Source: Vibrio porteresiae DSM 19223 (GTDB lineage Bacteria; Pseudomonadota; Gammaproteobacteria; Enterobacterales; Vibrionaceae). Taken from it: 64,000 nt of DNA. Each line of letters opens with the position of its first letter. The stretch's first letter is position 1. Position numbers and translations under genes: made by a program. The stretch spans positions 1,612,001 to 1,676,000 of the forward strand of contig NZ_AP024896.1 of the NCBI RefSeq assembly GCF_024347055.1. The letters run 5' to 3'. The notes beneath the pieces are model-generated. The model saw only the letters and a program-made list of their open reading frames with translations, made no database searches and was not told the DNA's origin. Shown piece by piece: positions 33,498 to 42,614 of this stretch.

Positions 33498-35021
33498 ATG
33501 CAGCAACAACTGACTATCACAGCACCTACTACATGGGCGAAAATCATCGATACACCCAGTTATTTACGCGGTTCGATTCGCTGTGATATGGATGTTCAAG
33601 CCATTTACATTACCGATAGCCAAGGTCAAACGATTCGTCATCTGCTAAAAATTAAAGGCAACAAAGCTGAGATCTATTGGTTTGCCGACAAACCTGATCA
33701 TTATCTTTTTCATTTTGTACCTCAGCCAAATACGCCGACCACAATTGAATTCGACTATCACTTATTGGAATTAAAACCAGACCAACGGGTTTCACCTCAG
33801 CAAGAGATCATCAGTCCGCTACTGACGGCAACCAGCAAAGGCATCGCGCAGCACGATGTCAACGCAGAAGCTGAATTTTGGCAAAGGGTGAGTGAGCTAG
33901 GTTCACCACTGATTGAACCCACCAGCGCTGGCGAATCGGTTGTGACGTTTGTGTATCAAGGAGAGGATTCAACTGAGAACGTTTTGCTGCTTGGCGCTCC
34001 TTATGATGGACGGGCGTATTTAACGCATCTCGCTCACAGCCAGATTTGGTTTAAAAGTTATCGTTTACCGAACCACAGTCGCTTCTCCTATCGCTTGGCG
34101 GTGAATGTGGCGCAGCTCGCTGAGGACAATTGGAATGAGCAATATTTGGCGTGTTTCTCTTCGGTGATGGTTGACCCATTAAACCAGCAACCGCAATTTG
34201 GCGATCCGCAATCACTGTTTGGCTGCGCGTCTACGGTGAGCCTACCTGATGCGCCAAACGATGCGATAGTGTTTAAGCGAGACGTGCCGAAAGGAGACAT
34301 CACAGCATTTGACTATGCAAGCGCACGATTGGGTAACTCAAGGAAAATTCACCTCTATACACCGCACAACAGTTATGCCCTTACCCCTAGCTCGCCATTA
34401 CTGATGCTCTTTGATGGCAGTGATTACTTAACTAAAGTCCCTACGCCGACCATCTTAGATAATCTCATCGCAGAGGGAACCATTCCTCCGATGCGGGCCG
34501 TCTTCATCGATACACCGAGCCCAGATTTACGTGCGCAAGAACTCACGCCTAATCAAGCTTACGCTGATTTTTTGGCGACGGAATTTAAACCTTGGTTATG
34601 TAATCAGTTAGGCATTGCCCCTAGTGCACAAAACACGATCCTTTCGGGTTCTAGCTATGGCGGTTTAGCTTCGATGTTTATTGCATTTTCTCATCCTGAC
34701 CACTTTGGCAAAGTGCTCTGTCAATCGGGATCATTTTGGTGGGCACCACCAAGCAATGCGAATACAAAGACCCCGTCTGAGCATTGGTTTGTCGATTTGG
34801 TAAAAGAGATGCCCAAACACGCCATAGAGATCTATATGAATGCGGGGCTGTTTGAGATAACGCCAAAGGCTTACGAGATTCTCAACACCAATCGAACCTT
34901 AGTCGCTACGCTCAAACACTTGGGCTATCAGGTCACGTTTGAAGAAGTCGCCAGCGGCCATGACTATTTTAACTGGCGCGTGACGCTCGCCCATGGTTTA
35001 GCGGCGCTTTTTAAGCGCTAA
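33498..35021 (+). CDS. Enterochelin esterase-like ferric siderophore hydrolase (Fes type)
   Basis: Cytoplasmic esterase expected to cleave an imported catecholate siderophore and free its iron. The 507-aa protein has an N-terminal domain (about residues 1-200, with HYLFHFVPQPNTPTTIEFDYH) like the enterochelin esterase lid domain, then an esterase D-like alpha/beta hydrolase. The nucleophile elbow is SGSSYGGLASM (Ser about residue 377) and the catalytic His is in SGHDYFNWR near the end. No signal peptide, as in Fes. It precedes an AraC regulator on the other strand and a TonB siderophore receptor, so it belongs to an iron-uptake block. Confidence 0.88.
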   Translation: MQQQLTITAPTTWAKIIDTPSYLRGSIRCDMDVQAIYITDSQGQTIRHLLKIKGNKAEIYWFADKPDHYLFHFVPQPNTPTTIEFDYHLLELKPDQRVSPQQEIISPLLTATSKGIAQHDVNAEAEFWQRVSELGSPLIEPTSAGESVVTFVYQGEDSTENVLLLGAPYDGRAYLTHLAHSQIWFKSYRLPNHSRFSYRLAVNVAQLAEDNWNEQYLACFSSVMVDPLNQQPQFGDPQSLFGCASTVSLPDAPNDAIVFKRDVPKGDITAFDYASARLGNSRKIHLYTPHNSYALTPSSPLLMLFDGSDYLTKVPTPTILDNLIAEGTIPPMRAVFIDTPSPDLRAQELTPNQAYADFLATEFKPWLCNQLGIAPSAQNTILSGSSYGGLASMFIAFSHPDHFGKVLCQSGSFWWAPPSNANTKTPSEHWFVDLVKEMPKHAIEIYMNAGLFEITPKAYEILNTNRTLVATLKHLGYQVTFEEVASGHDYFNWRVTLAHGLAALFKR

Positions 35022-35053
35022 GCATTCGCTCAAGCGAGGACAGAGGACAGACT

Positions 35054-35834
35054 TTAAAGAGTCTTTGACTGAAACTTACCCGGTGTTTCACCAAACCTTT
35101 GGCGGAAAGCTTCGATATAAGCACTTACGTTAGTATAACCGCTGCGCTCGGCAACATCGTTGATTGGCAAGCCTTCTTGAATCCATTGCAACGAGGTGAC
35201 AATTTTGGCTTGCTGCCGCCATTGACTAAAAGTAAGTCCGGTTTGTTTAGTGAAAATGCGGCTTAATGTTCGCACGCTCACTCCCCACTGATTAGCCAAT
35301 TGATCTTGTGTTAATTCACTCGCGGGACAATTCATTAATTGGTCTGCGATATTCCGCGCACGGCGATCCGAAGGTAATGGCAGACCAAGTGGCAGTTCTT
35401 CCAAGCGCGCGATTTCATAACTGAGCAAGGCGGCGAAATGCTGGATATAACCAGACGGATAACTGACGTCATCAAGATCACTTGCTTTCTCAAGCAAGGA
35501 GTTAAGAAAGGCGCTCGTTCCAAACACGCCCGGATCATTGAGGAAGCCATCGGCATCTGAGTAATCTAAATCCAACACATACACTTGAACCCCGGCGAAG
35601 ATTTTCACCTTATGAGAACAGTGTTTAGGCGTCCATCCCACAGAACCTGGCGTAATCGCCCATTGGGCTTTACTGGTTTCGACATTAATAATGCCGTTGG
35701 TTACCCAATATAGTTGCCCCCAGTCGTGTTCATGCCACGGCCCTTCTTTGGTTTGTTCACGATTCAGGGAGTGAATTTTTATAATGATGGCCGATTACCC
35801 GTATTAAATGTCGATGTGGCGGTAATGATATCAC
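35054..35834 (-). pseudogene. AraC-family regulator with apparent N-terminal frameshift
   Basis: The C-terminal two-thirds is an intact AraC domain: LTQDQLANQWGVSVRTLSRIF, FSQWRQQAKIVTSLQW and DVAERSGYTNVSAYIEAFRQ. The N-terminal cupin continues upstream of the GTG at 35641 as PWHEHDWGQLYWV, but that frame closes at a TAA (35795-35797) with no ATG, GTG or TTG before 35641. The adjacent frame, from a GTG at 35834, reads SLPPHRHLIRVIGHHYKNSL and ends at a TGA around 35757. Joining the two frames near 35757-35767 would give a normal cupin-AraC protein. Either a 1-base frameshift (natural or sequencing error) broke the gene, or a shortened protein is made from 35641. It is flanked by the siderophore esterase and receptor, which it probably regulated. 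Confidence 0.65.
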
Positions 35835-35869
35835 ATCGTAATCATGTACATTTCTTTACATTGCGAAAC

Positions 35870-35888
35870 GATAATGAGAATGAATTTC
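35870..35888 (+). promoter_or_regulatory. Fur box ahead of the TonB receptor
   Basis: GATAATGAGAATGAATTTC matches 15 of 19 positions of the Fur consensus palindrome. It lies 117 bases before the receptor start and upstream of the divergent AraC gene, so it may control both. Confidence 0.7.
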
Positions 35889-36005
35889 ATCTTATCGTTT
35901 AATCCCAACCTAATAACGGCTGTGTCTCAGCAGAAAGCACGATTGCGATAAAGCGAGAAGCGATCACACACCGTTTAGCCCCGTGATGGAACAAGGAAAT
36001 TGACC

Positions 36006-38099
36006 GTGAAACTTTTCGCTTACTCTCCAATTATGCTGAGTCTGCCCTTCATACCTATGCTAAGCCAAGCGAATCCCCAAGAGAGTGTTGAAACGCTGAC
36101 GGTTGTGGGTAGCCAAGCTGCGACACAGAAAGTCAGTAGTTCAACAGGCTTAGCACTTGCCCCAGAGGAAACGCCGCAATCCGTCACCGTACTTGATGCT
36201 AATTTTCTCGAAGAGCGTGATCTCTCTTCGGTGGATGATGTGCTTGATCACGTGATTGGAATTAGCTCACTGAAAACCGATGACGTGCGCAATCAGTTCC
36301 AATCTCGCGGATTCGCCATTACCAGCTATCAAGTTGATGGCATGCCTTACAGCTGGGGCGATACCGCAGGTTTTAGTGGTCAAACGCAAATTGATACCTC
36401 TATTTATGAACGTGTTGAAGTCGTTCGTGGCTCAACCGGATTAACCACGGGTGTTGGTAATCCTTCTGCATCAATAAACCTAGTTAGAAAACATGCTGAC
36501 AGCACCACGCTAACTGGCAATGTTCAAGTCTCGGCGGGCAGTTGGGATCAACGCGGCGTGACGGCGGATGTCAGTAATGCCTTGAATGACGATGGCAGTT
36601 TGCGTGGTCGCGTGGTCGCGAAATACGCTGAAGGCGATTCTTTTGTTGACCGTTATTCTAGCGACCGCAAAGTGCTCTACACCGTGGTTGAAAAAGATCT
36701 CACCGCCAGCAGCCTATTACGCTTGGGCGCAAGCTACCAAGCCGACGATCGCGATGGTGCGGCATGGGGTGGTTTGCCGGGCGTCTATTCCGATGGGTCA
36801 GCGACGCATTTTTCTCGCTCAACTTCTGCAGCCGCGGATTGGAACTATTGGAATACTGAACACTTAAGTCTTTTTGCTGATTATGAATATGAGTTTTCCA
36901 ACGGTTGGCAGCTCAAATCCAGCTACAACCATACCCAATACAGTCAAAGAGCGAAGCTCACCAACATCAATATTGGATCGCTAGCCAAAGATGGTTCTGG
37001 GCTGTCGACTTGGTCATACAATAACGAGGGTGAGAGCACCCAAGACAGTTTTAACGTCAATGTAAGCGGCGACTACAACCTGTTAGGTCGACAACACGAG
37101 TTGATGCTCGGTGTGAGCTACAACCACCTTAAAGATTTCAACCAATACTATGCGTTAAACCCGATTGCTTACGGTTCGATTGATAACTTCTTTACTTGGA
37201 ATGGCCATTCAGCAGAACCGCAATGGCAAGATAGTAAGACCACAGAGTACGATTTCACCACCAAACAATTGGCATTTTATACCGCGACACGCTTGAGCTT
37301 AACGGACAACACCAAAGCGATTTTAGGGGCGCGTATCGCTAACTGGCAACGTAGAGGATACAACTACGGCGATCAAAACTATGGTGATAACGGCATCATC
37401 ACGCCATATGCCGGTCTATTGTACGATTTCACCGAGGAAAGCCGTGTGTATGTGAGCTACGCGACCATTTATGAGCCGCAAAACGAGCAAGACCGCAATG
37501 GCGATTTCCTTGACCCGTTAGAAGGGGAAACCTATGAAATTGGGGTTAAATCGAACCTTAATTCGCAAGTAACCGTATCGGGTGCATTGTTCCGTATTGA
37601 GCAAGATAACTTGGCCCAAGATGACACAGGTTACACCATTCCTAATACCACCAACACCGCGCAAAAAGCAGTGAAAGGAACCGTGAGTAAAGGTATCGAA
37701 ATTCAGATTGCCGCTAAACCTGTTGATGGCATGGATATTAACCTCGGCCTGACTCAATTTACCGCCGAAGACAGTGATGGCGCAGACGTCAACACCAACT
37801 ACGCCCGTAAACAAGTGAAGCTTTCCAGCAACTATCAGTTAGTGAACTGGCTACCAGAGTTAACTATCGGTGCTGATATACGTTGGCAAAGTGAAATCCA
37901 TGCTACAGACGACATTAGTCAACCTGCCTATTCCATCGTGGATTTAATGGCAAGTTATCAGATAACCAAAGATCTGAAGATGCGCGTCAATATGGAAAAC
38001 GTGTTTGATAAAAGCTATTACAGCTATTTAAACTCATCCAACACCGTCCGTTACGGCGCACCGTTTAATGCGAAAGTGGCGTTGAATTATAGCTTCTAA
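36006..38099 (+). CDS. TonB-dependent siderophore receptor
   Basis: Outer-membrane importer for a ferric siderophore. The GTG at 36006 is preferred because AAGGAA lies 7 bases upstream; a TTG at 36000 is too close to it. A signal peptide (MKLFAYSPIMLSLPFIPML, cleavage about SQA) is followed by the TonB box VETLTVVGS. The plug domain runs to about residue 160 (ETPQSVTVLD, FQSRGFAITSYQVDGMPY, VEVVRGSTGLTTGVGNPSA). The 22-strand barrel ends in NAKVALNYSF with the terminal Phe. The plug resembles the FhuE/FpvA type of siderophore receptor; the ligand cannot be named from sequence alone. Confidence 0.95.
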   Translation: MKLFAYSPIMLSLPFIPMLSQANPQESVETLTVVGSQAATQKVSSSTGLALAPEETPQSVTVLDANFLEERDLSSVDDVLDHVIGISSLKTDDVRNQFQSRGFAITSYQVDGMPYSWGDTAGFSGQTQIDTSIYERVEVVRGSTGLTTGVGNPSASINLVRKHADSTTLTGNVQVSAGSWDQRGVTADVSNALNDDGSLRGRVVAKYAEGDSFVDRYSSDRKVLYTVVEKDLTASSLLRLGASYQADDRDGAAWGGLPGVYSDGSATHFSRSTSAAADWNYWNTEHLSLFADYEYEFSNGWQLKSSYNHTQYSQRAKLTNINIGSLAKDGSGLSTWSYNNEGESTQDSFNVNVSGDYNLLGRQHELMLGVSYNHLKDFNQYYALNPIAYGSIDNFFTWNGHSAEPQWQDSKTTEYDFTTKQLAFYTATRLSLTDNTKAILGARIANWQRRGYNYGDQNYGDNGIITPYAGLLYDFTEESRVYVSYATIYEPQNEQDRNGDFLDPLEGETYEIGVKSNLNSQVTVSGALFRIEQDNLAQDDTGYTIPNTTNTAQKAVKGTVSKGIEIQIAAKPVDGMDINLGLTQFTAEDSDGADVNTNYARKQVKLSSNYQLVNWLPELTIGADIRWQSEIHATDDISQPAYSIVDLMASYQITKDLKMRVNMENVFDKSYYSYLNSSNTVRYGAPFNAKVALNYSF

Positions 38100-38128
38100 C
38101 CAAAGAGAAGTGCTTGTTGTAAGTTATA

Positions 38129-38163
38129 AAGCCCCAAGATGGATTGTCTTGGGGCTTATTTTT
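38129..38163 (+). terminator. Terminator of the TonB receptor gene
   Basis: AAGCCCCAAGA / TCTTGGGGCTT, 11-bp stem with a short loop followed by ATTTTT. It marks the left edge of the AT-rich accessory region. Confidence 0.88.
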
Positions 38164-38172
38164 ATCTCATTA

Positions 38173-38652
38173 TTAGCGATAAAGATCAGACAGTGCGACA
38201 GGGTCAAAAGGTCTGCTTAGCTCTGATTTTTCGCCCAATTTTTTCAACTGCGACATGTCGATAGAATCAAAATAGTGCTTAGTCCCAGTTGGCTTATAGA
38301 CTCGCCTTGCTTTAATGAGTTTATCCAACGGATCTCGATCACCAGTTTCGGCAACGTAATTAACGAGTGCCGCGCTGTAAGCGTTTAGCTCTGGCGAATA
38401 ACAGTTTTCATCGGCCATGTATGAAAGATACGTAATGGCCGCAAACTTTTTCTCCCAAGAAAGCGTATCGAACCACGATGATTCTATCTTTTTAGGTGAT
38501 GACAACCTTAGATTGTTACATCGTTCAATCGCGCCGTTGAACTGCTGATGCGTTAATTCGACCTGATGCTTTAAATCGTCCACCCAAGTGTTGGCAAAAA
38601 CACTCGTGCTCATCAAACCAATGCTAATAATCAATAATCTCTTACAATGCAT
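38173..38652 (-). CDS. Unknown secreted protein, 159 aa
   Basis: I do not recognise the family. The ATG at 38652 gives a signal peptide, MHCKRLLIISIGLMSTSVFA, with cleavage expected before NTWVDD; a GTG at 38661 is the alternative. The mature part is helical and polar, with two Cys (ERCNNL and DENCYSPELN) that could form a disulphide in the periplasm. It follows the toxin/immunity candidate pair on the same strand after a gap of about 85 bases, so it may belong to that module, for example as a second periplasmic immunity or an unrelated cargo gene. Confidence 0.7.
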   Translation of the reverse strand: MHCKRLLIISIGLMSTSVFANTWVDDLKHQVELTHQQFNGAIERCNNLRLSSPKKIESSWFDTLSWEKKFAAITYLSYMADENCYSPELNAYSAALVNYVAETGDRDPLDKLIKARRVYKPTGTKHYFDSIDMSQLKKLGEKSELSRPFDPVALSDLYR

Positions 38653-38736
38653 TTTGTACACACATCTATAATCGTTGGTGAGTCAATTTCGTCGCCATTA
38701 TTAAGAGGGAAACAATAGCGGTGTTTTTCAAGATAG

Positions 38737-39159
38737 TTATTTATCCCTCTTTTCACACTCAGAAATATCCTTCACATAATCAAGAAGCAAATTTTCACGG
38801 TATCCTGGAATGAGGGTACAAGCTTTTAAGTTCAGCGGTTTGATAACCATAAAATAATTTGCGTAGTTTACTCCAAGTCCAAATAGTCCAGCAATTAATG
38901 TCGGTATAAGTAAAAACTTAGAAGAGCGCATAATCTGTTTTTTATGTTTTATCGATATACTTATCGCGACAATATTAGCCCCCATTAACCCCAAAAACGC
39001 ATAAGTACCTACAAGTGGCAAACCTAACCAACTGAATCTGACAAATTGTAAATTTTCTTTTGCTGTAAATAATGGCATTGCCATTTCAATAGCTAACCAC
39101 ATAATTCCCAAAAAAAAGGCTAGAGAGCCAACAAGACCTATAATTAACTTATTCATCAT
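38737..39159 (-). CDS. Small polytopic membrane protein, candidate immunity protein
   Basis: 140-aa protein with about three membrane helices: LIIGLVGSLAFFLGIMWLAI, LVGTYAFLGLMGANIVAISI and FLLIPTLIAGLFGLGVNYA. It ends in a short charged tail with Cys residues. The ATG at 39159 (or 39156) lies inside the last codons of the upstream 333-aa gene, overlapping it by about 11 bases, so the two are translationally coupled. A small inner-membrane protein directly behind a protein with a hydrophobic C-terminal domain is the arrangement expected for a pore-type toxin and its immunity. Function is inference. Confidence 0.75.
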   Translation of the reverse strand: MMNKLIIGLVGSLAFFLGIMWLAIEMAMPLFTAKENLQFVRFSWLGLPLVGTYAFLGLMGANIVAISISIKHKKQIMRSSKFLLIPTLIAGLFGLGVNYANYFMVIKPLNLKACTLIPGYRENLLLDYVKDISECEKRDK

Positions 39160-40150
39160 CAAATTCTTCAATTACTTTGTTTACCAATTTTGATTCAAAA
39201 TTGGTCCATTTATCTACGCCCCAAACAACTAAGTTCGAAACCACTAAGATAATAGCTCCTGTAGTAAATGTGATAGGGGCACTCAAAGAAACCAAAGTTC
39301 CCGCGGCTAGTGATACTCCGGCAACAACTAGCGTATTAATAAATAACTTTGCTTCATCAACACTTAATTTTCTCAACGTGTATTCATCATTTACAATAAA
39401 TTGTAAAACATTAATCGCTGACCCAACTAAAATATCCATTGGTGCAGTAACTTTTACATAACGAGTCATACCTTTTACAGAGTCTAAAGCGCCTAAGCCA
39501 AGTCTAACTACTCTTGCATTATCAGCTTTAAAGACACCACCATGAAGTAAAGTCTGCTCCCAATATTTATAATTTTTCAGAATAACGTAATCAACACCAT
39601 CAATAGTTTTAACTAAAGCGGTAACACCAACACCACCCAAAGCTGCCGCTGTTGTCTTGGCATTGTATAATCCCGTACCTGCATCTTTTAAATTTTTCAC
39701 AATATCGAAAGTGTCAAAGAAAGATGTCCATTCAATAGGAGCTAAAACGGCAAAATTAACCACATCCTGTGTATATTCCAACTCTATTGTTTTTTCACCT
39801 TCAGGTGCTAATGGGTTGTACGGTGGCCAATACATATTATTAGGATTAATTGATGTTTTCTGTGATTGTAAGTTGGCAAAAGCTTTATCACTTTCTTCCA
39901 GATTTGCTTTACGCTGAGCCTGAAGTCTTTCCTTTAGTGACTTTTTAGGAACATCGACCTGTGTTTGATTGCTCATACTTGCAAAACTTGAACCTGAAGC
40001 AAAATTCTTAGCATCAGCTCGCTTCATGCTCTCCAAACTACTAACCCACTCTCTATTCATCACACATGAAGAGCAAGTACAAGTTTCAGGATTGTATCCG
40101 ATAGGGCACTGATATATTTTTTCTTCGTCAAACATATCGAAAAAGGTCAC
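39149..40150 (-). CDS. Candidate membrane-acting antibacterial effector
   Basis: 333-aa protein with no signal peptide. The N-terminal third is polar, with a Cys cluster CPIGYNPETCTCSSC near residues 14-29 and a charged, coiled stretch to about 100. The C-terminal third is hydrophobic with two likely helices, LFINTLVVAGVSLAAGTLVS and TGAIILVVSNLVVWGV, followed by a short acidic end. This cytosolic start plus hydrophobic tail, with a coupled small membrane protein behind it, resembles type VI effectors of the colicin-like Tme kind known in Vibrio; the resemblance is architectural and not tested. GAGGATAA precedes the GTG start; an ATG at 40135 is also possible. The gene is AT-richer than its neighbours, a sign of transfer. 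No VgrG, PAAR or MIX domain is visible. Confidence 0.7.
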   Translation of the reverse strand: MTFFDMFDEEKIYQCPIGYNPETCTCSSCVMNREWVSSLESMKRADAKNFASGSSFASMSNQTQVDVPKKSLKERLQAQRKANLEESDKAFANLQSQKTSINPNNMYWPPYNPLAPEGEKTIELEYTQDVVNFAVLAPIEWTSFFDTFDIVKNLKDAGTGLYNAKTTAAALGGVGVTALVKTIDGVDYVILKNYKYWEQTLLHGGVFKADNARVVRLGLGALDSVKGMTRYVKVTAPMDILVGSAINVLQFIVNDEYTLRKLSVDEAKLFINTLVVAGVSLAAGTLVSLSAPITFTTGAIILVVSNLVVWGVDKWTNFESKLVNKVIEEFDDE

Positions 40151-40801
40151 GACTTATCCTCACGTAAGTATTCTAATGGCTCATCATAATCTCAATTTTT
40201 ACTAGGCAAAAATCTGCCTAACTACCTGAAATACAAATAGTGACTTCGATTCAAACTTTGTTTGGGTTAACGAAATAGTTTGCATCTACCAATGAGAACT
40301 TACAATAGCGAATGCATAAATATCAATTGGTTACATGAGAATCTCATTCTCCACCCGCGGCTGATCATTTCCCAAACAACTGAACAAAAACAATATAATC
40401 ATTATTTTTCATATAGTTGAGCAACACCACAACTAAGAAGTTCGATTTATTCTTTTTAATTTACTGAAAAAAACTGAACTGATCGAAATTTTTGATCTTT
40501 TATAAAAGCTAGGATTATTGTTTCAGACACCCAAACGAAACCTTTATGCAGTATGGTCTCACGCGCTGTCTACCATACTGAACACCACCCTCGTTTTTCG
40601 TTAATCCAAAACTGCAAAAAAAGCGATCCAAAAACCGCGCAGGCGGGTGTAGATGAGTGCGGATTCCGTGGAAGGTAAGCTTGATTTTGTCATATCAGCT
40701 CGCTGAGCTTGCGGTAACACTATAATTTAGCACTCCTTTATGACACTGATTACTCATGGTATCTTATGCGAAGGACCAAACTACTTGGATGCTGATTACG
40801 A
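40151..40801. other. Noncoding region upstream of the effector and split gene
   Basis: 651 bases without a credible ORF, containing the divergent promoters of the effector (left) and the IS-split gene (right). A hairpin CAGTATGGT / ACCATACTG (40549-40580, 14-base loop) and a GC-richer block at about 40640-40680 stand out in AT-rich DNA. Neither looks like an integron attC site or a tRNA. Confidence 0.6.
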
Positions 40802-41400
40802 ATGAGTACTCAAAATATAACTTTACCTGATGATGAAATTCCTCTGCTTGATAGGCTGAATACTACGGAATTAGACAAAACTTTAGATGAATTTATCAAT
40901 GCCGTAAATGACCAATACATTTCCATCAAAAGTGACTCATCTCACATTATTTTCAATGAAATAATAAAAACAGATGAGTTGAATCAAAATTTAAGAGATA
41001 AAATATTTATCACTAATTATGATATCGAAGCTTTAAAAAGCGAAAGAGTAGTTCTTTTTGATAAGCCCTATTTAGTATCAAATATTTATTGCACGCCTAA
41101 TTACAATAATAATAAAAGTAATTTAATCAGGTTGTTAACCAGTAGATTTACTGATAAAAAAATGATCACATTAGATCATCATCAAAATTACTCTCAAGAA
41201 GATATTATTAATTCAGTTTACATTGCTAATGAAATTGTAATGGGATTTATATTACCTACTGGTAGTACTTTTAACTCTTTAGATTGTATAGATTTAGAAC
41301 AACTCTATACAAATGATAAAAAACTTTCTGAGATTTCAAAAGCACAAAACGACATTTATTTTGCTACTCATGAATTAAAGAAAAATATCAAATCCCAGTT

Positions 41401-41404
41401 GTCT
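41401..41404 (+). repeat. Left target-site duplication GTCT
   Basis: GTCT immediately before the left end of the insertion sequence, repeated at 42611-42614. Confidence 0.85.
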
Positions 41405-41420
41405 TGTAAACCTCCCCTAA

Positions 41421-42269
41421 TTAGTTACACCCATAATTAGAGTTTTCAGCCTTTTCATGCTTCATTAAATATTCCCATGGTGTCAAATCATCCAGTGCAC
41501 CATGAGGTCGTTCTTCGTTGTATTCTCTGAGCCAGTCCTCTGTTAACTCTCGAACTTCCGTTAGTGTTTTGAAGACGTACATATCTAAGATTTCAGTGCG
41601 GTATGTGCGATTAAATCGTTCAACGTACGAGTTCTGAGTCGGTTTCCCTGGCTGGATAAATTCCAACTGAACATCGTGCTCTTCTGCCCACGTTGCCAAT
41701 GTTGTAGAGATAAATTCAGGGCCGTTATCCATTCGGAGTTTCTCTGGGTATCCTCGCCATGCAATGACCCGCTCAAGTACTCGAATCACTCGCTGAGCTG
41801 GTAGGCTGAGATCGACTTCGATGGCTAACGCTTCTCGATTAAAATCATCCACAATATTGAAGGTTCGGAACCGACGTCCGCATTGCAAGCTATCGCTCAT
41901 AAAGTCGATAGACCAGCATTGATTCTCTGACAGCGGTACACTCAGCGGCTCAGGGTTACGGCTTGGTAGACGCTTTTTCCCTTTACGGCGTTTATTCAGT
42001 TTTAGCTCGCAGTAAATCCGATATATTCGCTTATGATTCCATGTATGACCCCACCGACGAAGGATCTTAAGTAACATACTGAAGCCATAGGCTGGATAGC
42101 GCTCAGCGGCCTTTTGTAGCTCACTAATAACCTCTTGGTCATCGTTCAATTTAGGCTGATATCGATAAACTGAGTCGCTGATGCCAACTGCGCGACAAGC
42201 AAGACGTAAACTGACTTTGTGCACTCGCCGTGCATAGTCAACAAATTCACGTCTAATCGCTGGCTTCAC
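41421..42269 (-). CDS. IS3-family transposase OrfB
   Basis: 282-aa DDE integrase-type catalytic part. The triad lies in CWSIDFMSD (first Asp), LRMDNGPEFIS (second Asp) and NSYVERFNRTYRTEILD (Glu). The N-terminal HTH_21-like region contains SLRLACRAVGISDSVYRY. It starts at a GTG overlapping the orfA stop by 4 bases; the active transposase is normally the OrfAB fusion made by -1 frameshifting. Confidence 0.95.
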   Translation of the reverse strand: MKPAIRREFVDYARRVHKVSLRLACRAVGISDSVYRYQPKLNDDQEVISELQKAAERYPAYGFSMLLKILRRWGHTWNHKRIYRIYCELKLNKRRKGKKRLPSRNPEPLSVPLSENQCWSIDFMSDSLQCGRRFRTFNIVDDFNREALAIEVDLSLPAQRVIRVLERVIAWRGYPEKLRMDNGPEFISTTLATWAEEHDVQLEFIQPGKPTQNSYVERFNRTYRTEILDMYVFKTLTEVRELTEDWLREYNEERPHGALDDLTPWEYLMKHEKAENSNYGCN

Positions 42270-42532
42270 AGCTTTTTTTCGATGATATCTTTGAGAATAC
42301 GGTGCTCTAGGCTCAGTTCTGCAAACATCGATTTAAGGCGACGGTTTTCATCTTCTAGCTCTTTTAAACGTTTGACGTCAGAGGCTTCCATACCCCCGTA
42401 TTTAGACTTCCAGTTGTAGTAGGTTGCCTCTGATATGCCGTATTCACGGCAAACTTCCTTGATAAGACGACCACCTTCTACTTCTTTCAAAATCTTCACG
42501 ATTTGTGTTTCGGTATAGCGTGATTTCTTCAT
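42266..42532 (-). CDS. IS3-family transposase OrfA
   Basis: 88-aa DNA-binding part with helix-turn-helix (ETQIVKILKEVEGGRLIKEV, CREYGISEATYYNWKSKYGG) and a leucine-zipper tail (LKELEDENRRLKSMFAEL). It ends right after the A7 run at 42273-42279. Confidence 0.95.
   Translation of the reverse strand: MKKSRYTETQIVKILKEVEGGRLIKEVCREYGISEATYYNWKSKYGGMEASDVKRLKELEDENRRLKSMFAELSLEHRILKDIIEKKL
42273..42279 (-). other. Programmed -1 frameshift site of the IS
   Basis: Seven A residues followed by G on the minus strand (A AAA AAA G type) at the end of orfA. This is the expected slippery sequence for producing OrfAB. Confidence 0.65.
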
Positions 42533-42610
42533 AGCGAGTTCTCCCTGATTAAATCAGTTTATGCAGAAGAACTCTAAAATGGTATGCCACTATTTTAGGG
42601 GGTGATTACA

Positions 42611-42614
42611 GTCT
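42611..42614 (+). repeat. Right target-site duplication GTCT
   Basis: Second copy of the 4-bp target, directly after the right IS end. Confidence 0.85.

Larger units (their letters stand above)
41405..42610 (-). mobile_element. IS3-family insertion sequence, IS407-like
   Basis: Complete 1206-bp element. Ends are imperfect inverted repeats starting TGTAA: TGTAAACCTCCCCTAA on the left and TGTAATCACCCCCTAA on the right, 13 of 16 identical. A 4-bp duplication (GTCT) flanks it; 4 bp is what the IS407 subgroup makes, whereas most IS3 relatives make 3. It holds orfA and orfB in overlapping frames with an A7 slippery run between them. Both frames are intact, so it may still be active. Confidence 0.93.

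Noticed and set aside
40549..40580. Hairpin CAGTATGGT / ACCATACTG considered as an integron attC site
   Set aside because: It lacks the GTTRRRY/RYYYAAC core ends and bulged bases of attC; it is a simple stem-loop.
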